DNA of 64,000 nt from Monarcha castaneiventris obscurior (lineage: Eukaryota; Chordata; Aves; Passeriformes; Monarchidae): positions 16,528,501 through 16,592,500 of the forward strand of contig JAMPIT010000484.1 of NCBI GenBank assembly GCA_026261815.1, written 5' to 3'. The position numbers and the translations under genes are program-made. The notes under the pieces were generated by a model. That model did not search any database and was not told the origin of the DNA. It worked only from the letters and a program-made list of their open reading frames with translations. Below, piece by piece: positions 10,606 through 20,800 of the stretch. Every line of letters begins with the position of its first letter. Position 1 is the first letter of the stretch.

Positions 10606-13600
10606 CTGGGAAAACATGCCAGGAAGAATTTTTTAGGGAAAGAATGTATTATAGGACTGGCAGTATATTTAGGGAAGCCTTGAAGACAACCACAATCAGG
10701 GCCTAGGAAGCAACCAGAGCCAGAGTTGGCAAGACCTTCAGAAATTAAGACCAAGTTCTAAGGGTTTCCTGCCTATGCTTGTCATTGCTGTGCTGTGGCT
10801 TGGGATGAGGCTGGCAGCTGCTGCAGCAGCTGCAGTTCACAGAGGAAAAGCAATTTGCTTTTTGCAATTCCTTCTCCCAATTCAGTTACAAAAGACAAAG
10901 CAATAAATTAGTTCACGATACAAGTTTGTAGAGGCTGCACATAACTTGGTGTGTGCACAAGAGTCAGACATGGCTGTGACAGTGCCAGGTTCCTATCTGA
11001 AGTGAGATCAGGAGATTCTTCCTGGTGCTCAGGTTGTGGAGTTGCATCCCTGCACCCTTTTGACCCTGTGACTTTGCAATTGAGTCTTACCAGATTCTCG
11101 CAGGTAGGAGAAGGTTTTTGCAATGCAAAGAAGGTCTTCTTCAGGGTCCCGTGTCTGAGGTGGGTTGCTGTCTGGAACTGGAGCTGCAAGGGCAGGTGCA
11201 GACTCCTCCTGGAAGGCCATAACTGGGAGAGGTTGCATGATGGGCTCTGACAATTCCTCAATGCCCCTGAGTGACAGTCTCCTGATCTTTTCCTCCGCCA
11301 GCAAAGGATGAGGTCTGAAATGAAAGGCACACTCTGCTATTTCTCCTTGCCTTCAGATCAGTTGCAGGGTCTGTTCAGGTGCATGCTGCATTGTACTACA
11401 ACGTGTTATGTTTTACAAACAGATCCTCAGCACAATTGTTTGAGAGAGGCAAGGGAGGAGGGAGGAACACCGCTAAAGAGGATCCCTTAGAAACAGGGGG
11501 AGCAAGTCGGCCCCTTTGGCCTTATAAAAGGTTGTCCAGCTTGCCATTTAGGAAAATTTCAACCTGGTATTTTTAGATGTTGCCTTTTAATATGTAGTTT
11601 CAGGGACAGTAAGGTTTACAGCAGCATTACAGCTTCATTTACATGATTACAATGTTGGAGCATTTCTGTTTCTGCCAGTGGGATTGTCATTTACTGCAGT
11701 ATAATTAGAAGCAGAATTGGGAATAGCTTGGGTTTTGTCCTACCCACTTTCTGCTCAAGGATGACCTGATCCTAAATGAATCTGTCTGAACTCAGAGTGA
11801 GCTGATCGTGTAGGAGGACAATGAGAATTCTTGTTTTAGCCAAGCCTGTGCACTACACCCACCCCACAGTTCAACAGCTCGATGGAGAAGTCAGTGTGGC
11901 TGTAATTGCTGCAGGACTGCAGCAGGAGGAGGCTCTGCCATGGCCAGGGTGCTAGAACATGTATTCCCCTCTGGCCTAAAGTGGTGTAGCTATTCAGCAT
12001 CTAAATGCATTTTCACAGAGCCTGGAGCTCTCATGGGTCATGGGTACTCCTCCTCTGCAGCATGGAGATTCCTAAAGGAAAGCAGAGCTCCAGGGGGAGG
12101 ATGGATGCCAGAGACCAAGGAAGTCTTCATTCCCAGGCAAGCTCCTGAGCAAAAATTAGTGTCTGTCCCTGTGTGTGTAGGCTCTTTGCCTCTGTGTCCC
12201 CTGTCCTACTGCATGTCCTGTGTTACATCCCCCCATCATCCCCAACACACCTGAGATGTTCTTTCAGACACTGTAAAGAAAAGGTGGCTGAGAGAAATAC
12301 ACTCAGTCCTCAGTGTGACACTGTCACAGCACCACTGGAGCTGATGGTGATGGCACAGGGTGCAGCCACCTCCCCACATCACTGAAGTCGTAAGAGCCTC
12401 CCTTCAGATCTTCCTCCTTCCCTGTGCTCTATGTGACCAGGGACACTTCAGGTACAAAAATAAATGTGCTGTAAACTGATCTGCACCTGAACATAGCTGC
12501 ACTCCACCACCTCAAACTGCTGAGACTCAAGTACGGGACAGAGAACAAGAAGTAGATTAGAGAGAACCTGAAAGCACCTTCACACCTTGTGAGAGCCATG
12601 ATCAGTTCCACAGCTCTACATTTCTAAACAAACTGGAGGTTTGGAGTAAAGTTTAGTAAAACCACTGGTAAATTTAAATCTACAGAGAGACTTCTTGCCC
12701 TTGCAATACATAGGAAACCCCCTGCTATTCTGTTGGTATTTAAGAAAGAATATTCTCTCTTTTTCCATGTGGCAAATCACATTTCAGAAGCAGGATAGCT
12801 GCTTGGCTTTCATGGCATCTAATCTATGTTTCTTAATTTCTATTAATGGGTAGGAAGCCAGGCTGAATAAAAGTGATTGCTGGCCCTTGTCTTCACCAGG
12901 GACCCTTGGTTGCAGGACCTGCATTTTCAGGGGTTTTGACAGAACTGTGCATCTGGATATATTTTTATACCCAGAGATCACTGTTGGGAAAGCCCCAAGT
13001 TCTCTTTTAAATCCTCCTTGAGATCCATTTGTAGGTGCTGAGGGCTGCATTTTTCAAGATATTTGGATGTCTCCCTCTTAATGTCACCGTCTTCACGAAT
13101 GCCTAGCTACCTGTCTCCTTAGGGAAAGGAGATTCCCAATTCTCCATTACCCACCTTTTTGCACAAGGAGGACCATAAACCAGCTCAGCTGCTTGGAGCA
13201 TGGTGCAAAGAACACCAAGGTCATGGATTTGATCCTCATATGGGTCATTCAGAGTTAGACTCTATCATCCTTGTGGGTCCCTTTCAACTCAGAGTGTTCT
13301 GTGATTCTGATTTTTCCCTGTGCTGAACCTAATTAACAATTAGTGCAGTGCAAAGAGGGTGTCCCAGGCCTGCTGGCAGAGCAGTGTCTCTCTTGTACCA
13401 ACTGTTCCTGAGCTGAAAATGACTGTGACTGATACTAAGGAAAAACAGACCTGCACCATTCACTCCCCGGAACTCGAATACTGCAGTCCAAGTGCCAAAT
13501 CTCTCTGAACTTATTTTCTGCTGGAAAATTTTTCTGGCCTACCCTTCCAGAAAGGTTTGGAACATCAAAAAATTTTTTCATAGCATAGAACTTTTTTTCT

Positions 13601-15888
13601 TTTTATATACCAACTTCAGAGAGGAAATTAGGAATTGGCTGAGAGATGGGGAAGGAAGGGGGAGTAGCAAAGCTACACAGGGAAATGTCTGCCATAAATC
13701 AGGAGGAAAGTTGTTACTTTCAAGGGCTGTACCAGTTCACAGTTTGGTCCTTCAAAAACCATATCAGCTATGTGAATTTGTCAGTAGGTTTCTTTTACAG
13801 AGCCCATGTGCTTGAGATGAGGTTTCCCACTGTACTCGTGCTCTGCTGCATTTCACTTTGTGCCACATGAGGCTGGAGGAGCACAGACCCCGTGCAGGCA
13901 CTGGTGGGGATCCTTCCACTGAAGGCAGAGAAGGGCCAGGCTCACGTTTCCTATTTTCCTTTTATACCCCAGCCTTATGCCCCTACAAACCTCCCAGTGT
14001 GGCTGTAGGCTCAAAGGAGCATGGTGGAAGAGAGGAGAAGGATTAGAAATTTTGACAGACTGGGAGGTGCTGGTGTCCTAAACAACTTTGTACATAGATT
14101 GAAGAAAGAAGAGCTGCTGCTGGCAGCTAACAGCAGCTCCAAGCACGGGAAAGGGAGAGCAGAGGGACCAGCAAGTAATGGCAGAGTACAACTTTTAATG
14201 CAAGAACATTTGCAAGAGGGTTAAGAAGAGTTTGCTGGGACAAGGACAGGCTGAAAAAGGTTTGCTGACATAAACAAGTCAGCCCTTTGGTGGGGTGAAG
14301 AAAGGATTTGCAAAAGAAAGAAAGAAAAGGAGAGGAGAGGAGAGACGTGGAGAATCAGGACTGAGTAGAGCAAAGTGTTCATACGACAGCTGTGAGGAGG
14401 AAGCAAACAACCATATGAAATTTGGCATGTCTAGCTGGGAGTCTGGGTGCACTCTCAAGAAAAACAGCAAATGAACTTCCCTGTGCTTTGGCAGTTAGTG
14501 TTTCAGAAAGCCTTGGAATGGCAAGAAAGTTCAGGAGAATCAGATATGTCTGACAGCATTTAGTGTTGGCTTTGTAGTTACTGTGCTGGTAAGTTAAACT
14601 TCATAACACAGTATAAACACTACAAGAAAACGTGTGGAGCTGCTCTCCCTTCCATCAGCCACTTCCCAACACTCCAGTGGGAGCTTGGTCTGAATAGGAC
14701 AGAGAGTATGGAGTCCATACATGAAGTCCTAGAGGATAATGAAAATGGAGCAATAAATGGTCTTCAAAATAGACATTAATAGAAAAACATCTACACATCT
14801 GGCTCCATAACAAGTTCTTGGTGGGTAAGGGAAGCAGTAGCTCTGGTATGTTGACCCTGGAGAAAAGCTTCAGATAAGGGTTTCCCAAAGGCCAAGCTGA
14901 AAACTGAATTCCCTTCGCCATGGCTATGGGAACTGCAGCTGCAGACTGAAAATAAGAGTGAAAACAAGCTCCCTTGTGTAGTAGGAAACTAGTGGTAAGC
15001 ACGAGCTCTCCTTGTCTGTGGAACAGATTCTGGGGCGGAAATGGCACAAAAAATCCCCGTGCTTCGGTCATTGCAAGCAGACAAGGAAGATTTTCCTCTG
15101 AGGAAAATCCACCGTACACCAGAGCGATAGGAAATACTGACGTGGTGGCTCAGACTGAAACAAATGCTCACAATTTCCAAGTAGGCAGCATGTGTGAAAA
15201 TACCAGGAGATTCCTGCACACCAGGTATTCCTTAGTTGATGAACTGTGCTGGTCACAGGGACACTGAAGTACCAACACGTCAGTACTGATACCAGAGAAG
15301 GCACTGGGATGTCACCTGCTCTCCTGAACGCAGATGTGGAACTATCCCTGTGCCCCCTGTGGCTCTCACCCTACACAATGCTGGCTATATGGACTTAAGC
15401 TTACACAAAATTGAAAATTAATTTAGCATAAATATCTTCTTAGAAACAGACCAAAGCACCTAAACTCCAGGGAAGTTTCTCCCTGTAAGCAGTTTGTTTC
15501 CAAGAGGACTTTAGGGAGCACCTACGGTGTTGGGTTGGTGTCCGCACTGGTGCTGCATCCACTACACTGAACAACACACTCCAAGATACTTTTACTCTCT
15601 CAAAGACTTTGAATACCATTTAGTGTTTCAGCAATAGAAAGCACGGAAATCAGGAATACTTTATGGTTACTTGATTTTGGCCTTGGAATCTAAAACACAG
15701 GCACATAGGACAGACGCACAGAACTCAGCACTCGGCCAGCCGCAGTCATTCCCATTCCATTACAGTCACACATGGCAACACACGCGAGCTGGAAAACTGT
15801 CCCAGAGAACCTTCCTAATTACAGTTATCAAAGTACAGCTTTTCACAGAAGGCTGAAAAGTATCTTACCCCTGAACACAGAGGATCAT
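10103..15888 (-). CDS. CISH: CISH, cytokine-inducible SH2-containing protein (whole coding gene, three exons)
   Basis: CISH is a SOCS-family adaptor. It is induced by STAT5 after cytokine signalling, binds phosphotyrosines on activated receptors through its SH2 domain, and recruits an elongin BC/Cullin-5 ubiquitin ligase through its C-terminal SOCS box. Joining 15888-15869, 11314-11091 and 10605-10103 gives 20+224+503 bases, exactly 249 codons with the stop, or 248 residues against 258 in human. Visible parts are an N-terminal region of about 80 residues, the SH2 domain from about 83 (WYWGS at 83-87, FLVRDS at 105-110 with pTyr-binding Arg108), a Pro-rich linker, and the SOCS box at 212-248. 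The last contains the BC-box [11 protein letters not shown] and the Cul5-box [11 protein letters not shown], ending YPFQL. All junctions are GT-AG. The match to CISH rather than other SOCS proteins is clear throughout. Confidence 0.96.
10606..11090 (-). other. CISH intron 2
   Basis: A 485-base intron between the two large coding exons, bounded by GTAAGACTC and TTTTCCCAG on the minus strand. It contains a 20-base perfect palindrome at 10814-10833 with two CAGCTG E-boxes. Confidence 0.9.
11091..11314 (-). CDS. CISH: CISH coding exon 2 (N-terminal region up to the SH2 domain)
   Basis: Encodes residues 7-82 (partial codons at both ends). The acceptor TTTCATTTCAG precedes the exon, and the donor GTAAGACTC follows the codon start of Gly82. 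The translation carries PLLAEEK, then [10 protein letters not shown] and [20 protein letters not shown], colinear with human PLLAVER, VMQPLPAGAF and [20 protein letters not shown]. The middle (about residues 16-31 and 41-56) is poorly conserved. The end of the exon is the conserved lead-in to the SH2 domain. Confidence 0.95.
13170..13310 (+). mobile_element. tRNA-Ile-derived SINE with CR1 tail (TguSINE1-like)
   Basis: The left half resembles tRNA-Ile: CAGCTCAG then TTGGAGCATGGTGC (A-box region), AACACCAAGGTCATGG, and GGATTTGATCCTCATATGGGTC (shown here in part), which corresponds to the T-arm/B-box and acceptor end. The right half is the CR1-type tail ATCCTTGTGGGTCCCTTTC, AACTCAGAGTGTTCT, GTGATTCTG. 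This composite is the structure I recall for TguSINE1, which uses the CR1 retrotransposition machinery and is known from songbirds. The copy has several substitutions. It lies in CISH intron 1, antisense to the gene. Confidence 0.8.
14313..14345 (+). repeat. Purine-rich simple repeat (GAAA then GGAGA)
   Basis: Runs of GAAA units followed by GGAGA units, in CISH intron 1. No function inferred. Confidence 0.75.
15869..15888 (-). CDS. CISH: CISH coding exon 1 (20 bases, MILCVQG)
   Basis: Only the start codon and six residues are encoded here: M-I-L-C-V-Q and two bases of a Gly codon (GG|A). Human CISH begins MVLCVQG, so one substitution separates them. The exon ends in GG followed by GTAAG, a strong donor. 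I chose this ATG because of the match to the human start and a G at -3. An in-frame ATG nine codons upstream (15913-15915) has a poor context (T at -3). The exon is too short for any reading-frame scan and was found by searching for the expected split codon. Confidence 0.92.
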
Positions 15889-16193
15889 GTCACTCCCGGA
15901 CCAAGGGAAAAGCATTAAGTCTACAAGAAGGTGGGAAATGATTTCTCCTCTTCTTGCTTTCTTTGCTTCCCCGAAGCAGCGAGTTCAGCCTCTAGTTGGG
16001 GTTCGCGGTGAGAGAAGGCTGGCGAGTCCCAGCAAACCCCTTCTGCAGGTTGTTTCAGACACAGGAAAAGCCAAGTAGAAGACGAGCTGTCCGACAAAGA
16101 CTTCAGCAACTTTGGCCAAGAAAATGCGTGCACTCTCAGTGCTTTAGAAAAAATAATGTATACTTGTTCTCCTTTTCAGAAAACAGCAGCAGC

Positions 16194-16209
16194 AAAAAAA
16201 AAAAAAAAA
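16194..16209 (+). repeat. Poly-A run of 16
   Basis: Uninterrupted A tract between the CISH start codon and its STAT5 sites; poly-T in the CISH sense. Together with a 17-A run at 16398-16414 it makes a long 5' UTR running through this region unlikely, or a strong nucleosome-excluding element possible. Confidence 0.85.
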
Positions 16210-16397
16210 GCTTAAAAAATAACCAGAGAAAAAAAGGAAATTACATATATTTAAAGAGGAACTAATCTTCCTTCAGAGCACTCTGAAATAGTAATAAATA
16301 GGTACCAATAAATAAGATCTCCCCGAGTGCTGTGGGAAGAGCCGGAGCAGCGACCTGTCTCAGCGCTGGCTCCGGAGAAATGAAGCTCCGTGGAAGG

Positions 16398-16414
16398 AAA
16401 AAAAAAAAAAAAAA
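16398..16414 (+). repeat. Poly-A run of 17
   Basis: Uninterrupted A tract just on the CISH side of the first STAT5 pair. Confidence 0.85.
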
Positions 16415-16456
16415 GCAAACCTCCTTAGTAATCTTTTGTGTGTCCCTTTTAATCTG

Positions 16457-16482
16457 TTCCAGGAAGTGAGGGATTCCTGGAA
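16457..16482 (-). promoter_or_regulatory. STAT5-type site pair, proximal to CISH
   Basis: Two perfect TTCNNNGAA palindromic sites: TTCCAGGAA at 16457-16465 and TTCCTGGAA at 16474-16482, centres 17 bases apart. The spacing permits binding of a STAT5 tetramer. The CISH promoter in mammals is the standard example of clustered STAT5 sites controlling a feedback inhibitor. This pair is about 570 bases upstream of the CISH start codon. Confidence 0.8.
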
Positions 16483-16558
16483 TCGTATTGTGTTCGCATC
16501 ACTCTTCCTATATCAGCCACGAGGGGAGGGAGGGGAAAAAAAAGCAAGAGAGAGAAGG

Positions 16559-16567
16559 TATAAATAG
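16559..16567 (+). promoter_or_regulatory. TATA box facing MAPKAPK3 (TATAAATAG)
   Basis: A consensus TATA box on the plus strand at the edge of the CpG island, about 80 bases from the proximal STAT5 pair. It would place a plus-strand start near 16590, transcribing away from CISH. A donor-like CAG|GTATCA occurs at 17212/17213. This could be a distal MAPKAPK3 first exon or a non-coding RNA; no transcript evidence is available here. Confidence 0.35.
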
Positions 16568-16604
16568 CTGTGTCCAGCACGGCCGCGTCCATGCTGCCAT
16601 GGCC

Positions 16605-16621
16605 GGGGAGGGAGGGAGGGG
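16605..16621 (+). promoter_or_regulatory. G-quadruplex motif (four G runs, one-base loops)
   Basis: GGGG-A-GGG-A-GGG-A-GGGG, the tightest class of quadruplex-forming sequence, between the two STAT5 pairs. A second multi-run tract follows at 16681-16702. Confidence 0.7.
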
Positions 16622-16680
16622 AGCGGAGCCCTCCCGGCGGCCGGGCGGGCAGGGGAGGGATGGATGAAGGGAGGGATGGA

Positions 16681-16702
16681 GGGAGGGGAGGGGAGGGAGG
16701 GA
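16681..16702 (+). promoter_or_regulatory. Second G-quadruplex motif in the CpG island
   Basis: Five or more G runs of three or four separated by single A bases. It belongs to the GGGA/GGAT-rich segment 16605-16702. It lies about 55 bases from the distal STAT5 pair. Confidence 0.7.
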
Positions 16703-16755
16703 GCCGTGCGGGGCCGCCGCCGCCGCGCGTGTTCGCGGAAACGCCTTTGATCCAT

Positions 16756-16775
16756 TTCCAAGAACTTTCCAGGAA
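16756..16775 (-). promoter_or_regulatory. STAT5-type site pair, distal to CISH
   Basis: TTCCAAGAA at 16756-16764 and TTCCAGGAA at 16767-16775, centres 11 bases apart, both full TTCNNNGAA matches. With the pair at 16457-16482 they form a two-pair arrangement like the one described for the mammalian CISH promoter. The tight 11-base spacing places both sites on the same DNA face. Confidence 0.8.
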
Positions 16776-17771
16776 CGCGGGGCCGGCGCGCCGGGCGCTG
16801 CCAATGGGCGCTGCCGAGGGGCGCCGCCGCATGCGCGGGGCCCGCCCGGGGCGGAGCCGGCAGCGCCCGCCGCCTCCTGCCCGGGCTTGTGCTCGGCTCC
16901 CTTTGATTTACTCGCCCTTGTGGGCCTTTTTCCTTCTGTTTGTTTTTAAGCGTTTGTCGTTTTGCCGTGTCACTCTATGCCTCCCTTCCCCGGCGGTTCA
17001 GCATCCTCCCCGAGCTGGCGGCGCCTCTCCGGGTCGCTTGAGCATCGGTGCTGCGGGGGCTCGGGGAGGGGCAATTTCCAGTGAAAGCTGGGGAGTAACA
17101 GGAGGATGTGCTGTAGGGTCTGCGGCTCTGGGCAGCGATTGTGTGGCTGGCACGTTGCGTAGGGTGTCTTAAAAGGGTTGTCTTGCTCACCTGGGAGTTC
17201 CTTGTGAATCAGGTATCAGCTCAGCAAAGTCTCCTGGAAAAGGCTACGCCACCACCGTTTTGTCCTGCATTTATGTACAGATCATTGTCAAGTTAAAATC
17301 TGGCAACCCAGGAGGAAATATTTCAGTTTCTTTTAGGGTTATTGAACCTTTTACTTTTGAACACTTTATAACAAAAGCTTGGTTGCTTTTGTCTTTTCCT
17401 GCCACGAGTCGCCACCTCTTCACTTATCAGAGATAAGAGAGAATGAGAGTGGTCTGTCTGCCACCTCCACTGGAGTCGATTGAATACTTAAAAATATTAG
17501 TAATCGTTAGAACACTCAGAAATGGATGGGGCCGGGAGCAGAGGGGAAGGCAGGATGCTGATAAGGGTGAAGTTAGAAGGGTGTTTCCGTGGGCATGAGC
17601 CTGAGAGCAGGCAGGCTGTGTTCGGCTCCTGACTCAGCCTTTTCACTCCCTGCAGTTTCATTTGGCAGCTGCTCAGCCTCCTGCACACTTCCATCCGTTT
17701 TCTGTCCTGAATCAGGGGCAGTGCAGTAACGAATGCTGCTAATAATACCCAGCTATGCGAAGAGAGATGTG

Positions 17772-17831
17772 CTGAGGGCCATCTAAGTATCCTGAGTATC
17801 CATCCTTCTAAGTACTCTGAGGGCCATCTAA
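17772..17831 (+). repeat. Short direct repeat, 15-base unit 45 bases apart
   Basis: CTGAGGGCCATCTAA occurs at 17772-17786 and again at 17817-17831. The sequence between also has repeated AAGTA and GAGTATCC-like words, as in a partly decayed duplication. Confidence 0.7.
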
Positions 17832-20800
17832 AGGGGGTGGGAATGTCAGGCACTCCTTGACCTCAGAAGCTCAGTTTGCTTCTGAGCCTAAGACAGACGT
17901 CAACTCACACTTTCTCTGAATGTGTATAAATTCAGAGGGGAGGCGAATGGCTGGCAGAGGAATTTCAGTCCTCACCTTTCCTGTGCACAGCAAGCACAAC
18001 ATTCAGGCGATCATTCGGAGGCCCCGCTGTAGTCCTGGCTTAGGGTTGCAGGGGACACCTGCGTGCCTGTGCCCCTTCACATCTAAATCCGAGGCTGTTT
18101 AAACCTTCTGTCGATGATAGAGCAGCACGATGGATTTGAACAGATCTGGGCTAGAGAGGTGGGAGCAGCTCTTGTCTCCTGCAAACCACAGCGAACCTGC
18201 ACATTCAGCAGGTATTTAACTCGGCGTCAGCCTCGGAGGGGACGCTGAGATCCCAGCTTGGTGCGCCGGCAGGAGCGCTGCAGCCCGGCGCCGCCGGTGA
18301 GGAGCTGTCTGCATCTTTTTTTCACTTAGAATTGGGCTCCATCTAGTGATCCTCGCCTGGAGGAGGCTTTTCGTGCAGGCTCTGTGCTGGGGGGGTTGTG
18401 TTGTGCATTTGTACCTCCGGCGCAGGGAAGCCACGCTCAGAACTGCGCAGAGGAAACATCCTCGCAGAAGCGGGGTCTGCGCCGGCAGCTCTGCGCTGTG
18501 GAGGTGATGCCGTGATGATTTTTTGCCTTTTATTTTATACTCCTGTTATGCCTTTTTACAGTTTCTGTATTCTTAGTGCTTTTTTGCCTACATTCTTGGG
18601 CTTTTTTGTCAAGCTGAGAGACTAAACATTTTAGAGCTTTCATAGTTAGGAAGCAATATGCCCCAGAGCCCAAGGTCCTCTCCAGAACACATTTTGTAAA
18701 CTAAGATAGAACCATCCAGGGGAAGGTTCCTTGGGGAGGGGGGCTCATTCTAGCCTCGCATTGAGAAATTTATGATAGATATGCTAATTAGTAAAACCTA
18801 TAATGTAATACCAGATCTTTTAGGGGAATTGCGGTGTATACATCGAGGTGCATTTGACCTAGACGTAGTGCACCTAAGGATCCTTAAATAAATACCAAGG
18901 TAAAATCCCTTTTTCCCTTCTAACCGTGTTTGCTTCTTGATTTTAAGACCAGGAAGAGGCATGAGAGGCAGCGGCTGCTCCCAGGACATGTCCTGCTCCC
19001 CCGCAGTGGTTTCCAGCCACAGTCACCGGGCCCGGGCTGCTCTGCTCAGGGTCCTGCAGGACCCGCAGAGATGAGCATTGACTCCAAGTAGCTGATGCGT
19101 GTGAGCATCAATGAAAGGAGCTTGCATTTGCACTGGAAACTTTTTTAGGGAACCACCTCAAAAACATATCCAGGCTAATTAATGCCTGGGCTGTTTTATC
19201 TACAAAGTCACTGATCGGTTTGAAGTCAGGAGCACTCAGCAGTGCTTTGTCACTCTACACGAACGTTGTGCTGGTCATTGGCACCCCTCGGGCACACGGC
19301 AATGCCCCAAGAGGGAACAGCACAGTGTTCCCGATGTGCCAGTGTCCCAGGCCTTGCTCAGTCAATAAAAATTGCTGCCATTCACACAAATTAGTTGTTC
19401 AAACCCAGTTTATATTCATATAAACGGCTTTCCGGAGTCCTGTCTTGAAGAATTAGGACATTACAGAGGCAGTAGCAAGAAATATCGTTGAGTGGTATCA
19501 TTGAGTGCTAGGCTTTAGCTACGAAAGGTGTATCAAAGAAAGCTCAAAGCTCATAGTAAAGTCAGGGAAGAAAATTCAGAAATCGTGAGGCATAGTCCCT
19601 CAGGAAAGTTCACCGACACAACAGCACCATCTGCTGCTAAATGTGTGCTTGGGAGGCCGGTGGCCGGAGTCCCTTCCCACTGCGGGTGTCACGGGGCTTC
19701 CTCTGTGCAGTTGGACGTTCCTGTGATCTTGTAGAGCTGGTGTATATGAAAAGTGACATCCAGAATCGTAACTTTTGAGAGGGGTCTGCGTGCCTGGGGA
19801 CTGGATTTACCTTCACCAATAGGTTGAAAGACTGAAAGTCACCCCATTGGTTACTTTGGCCCTTACCCCGAGCTGTACTGAAGGAATCGCACTGACCCAG
19901 CGTTCCCCATAACAAGCAGCTGTTCCTTGTTTAGAGGGGCCAGCTCGTTATTCGAGCAGGACACACCAGTTTCTGTAACCAACAACAGGTGGTGAACTTA
20001 CTGTTGTGGATTTGGTTTCCCAGCCTCGTGAGGAACAATGGAGGAGTCTCTAGGGCGTGGGTGAGCTGTGCCATGGATACAGGGACATCTGAGCTGGCTC
20101 CATGAGAAGCAGGATGTGCAGAAAGGAATGGGTTTTATTTCAAGTTGTGAAAAAATGCCCTGGGTTATTCTAAGGAATTCAGAATATTTGTTGTCCCAAG
20201 GCTTGTGGCATGTGGTGACTTAGAAGGTGATGGCAGTGTGGCATCTGTTAGGAGTTTTGCTGTTTGATTTGAATGCTGTGTCTCTACAAAAATTGTATTT
20301 CTGAGTGGCCTGGAAGGCCACCCCAGGACTACCAGGCAATGCTGTCATACCCATTAGTTGCAGGATGTTTCAGTGAAAGAGATTAATTTCTTCTGCTCCA
20401 CTGCAGCATAAAATGAATCACCGTCTCCTGTAGACAGATTAGAAGGTTTTTTATGCTTTTGATTTATGATTCTTCTGTGAAAAAAATTTATCTTTTTTTT
20501 CCTCTCTGCTGAAATGGAAATGCCCCACTGGTATCTCTCTGAGTCCCCCATCAATAAGCTGTGGAGGAGCACGGATTGAATCTCCCAAAACCTTCTCAGT
20601 GACCAAGACAGGGTACCTGTAATAGGGTGTCTGAGGCCAGGCATAAAAAAGCAGAATTTCTATCCTCGTCTGTATTTCTATAGGAAAATACCTGCTATAT
20701 GCTAACATGGAGGAATTAATCTTGAGGAACAATGTCAGGTACTAGGACAGGCTCTCCAGATGGTGAGAGTGGTGTTCGTGAGGCTTCACTTTCCTTAACT

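Larger units (their letters stand above)
11315..15868 (-). other. CISH intron 1
   Basis: A 4.55 kb intron between the tiny first coding exon and exon 2. It holds the SINE at 13170-13310 and a purine-rich simple tract at 14313-14345. I see no other gene in it. Confidence 0.88.
16565..17090. promoter_or_regulatory. CpG island at the CISH promoter
   Basis: High GC with dense CpG, including GGCGCGCC-like and GCGGGGCC stretches, a CCAAT box at 16801-16805, and GCATGCGC resembling an NRF1 half-site near 16829. The island lies between and around the two STAT5 pairs. Such islands usually mark promoters, often bidirectional ones. The open frames on both strands here are products of GC richness. Confidence 0.8.

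Noticed and set aside
9914..10636. Long plus-strand open frames opposite the CISH SH2/SOCS exon
   Set aside because: They are antisense shadows of a GC-rich coding exon; the minus strand encodes CISH unambiguously.
13170..13245. tRNA-Ile gene
   Set aside because: The tRNA-like part is diverged and is joined directly to a CR1 tail, which marks it as the head of a SINE and not a functional tRNA.
16449..17172. Pro/Gly/Arg-rich open frames on both strands up to 200 codons
   Set aside because: They fall in a CpG island with few AT-rich stop codons and show only low-complexity translation.
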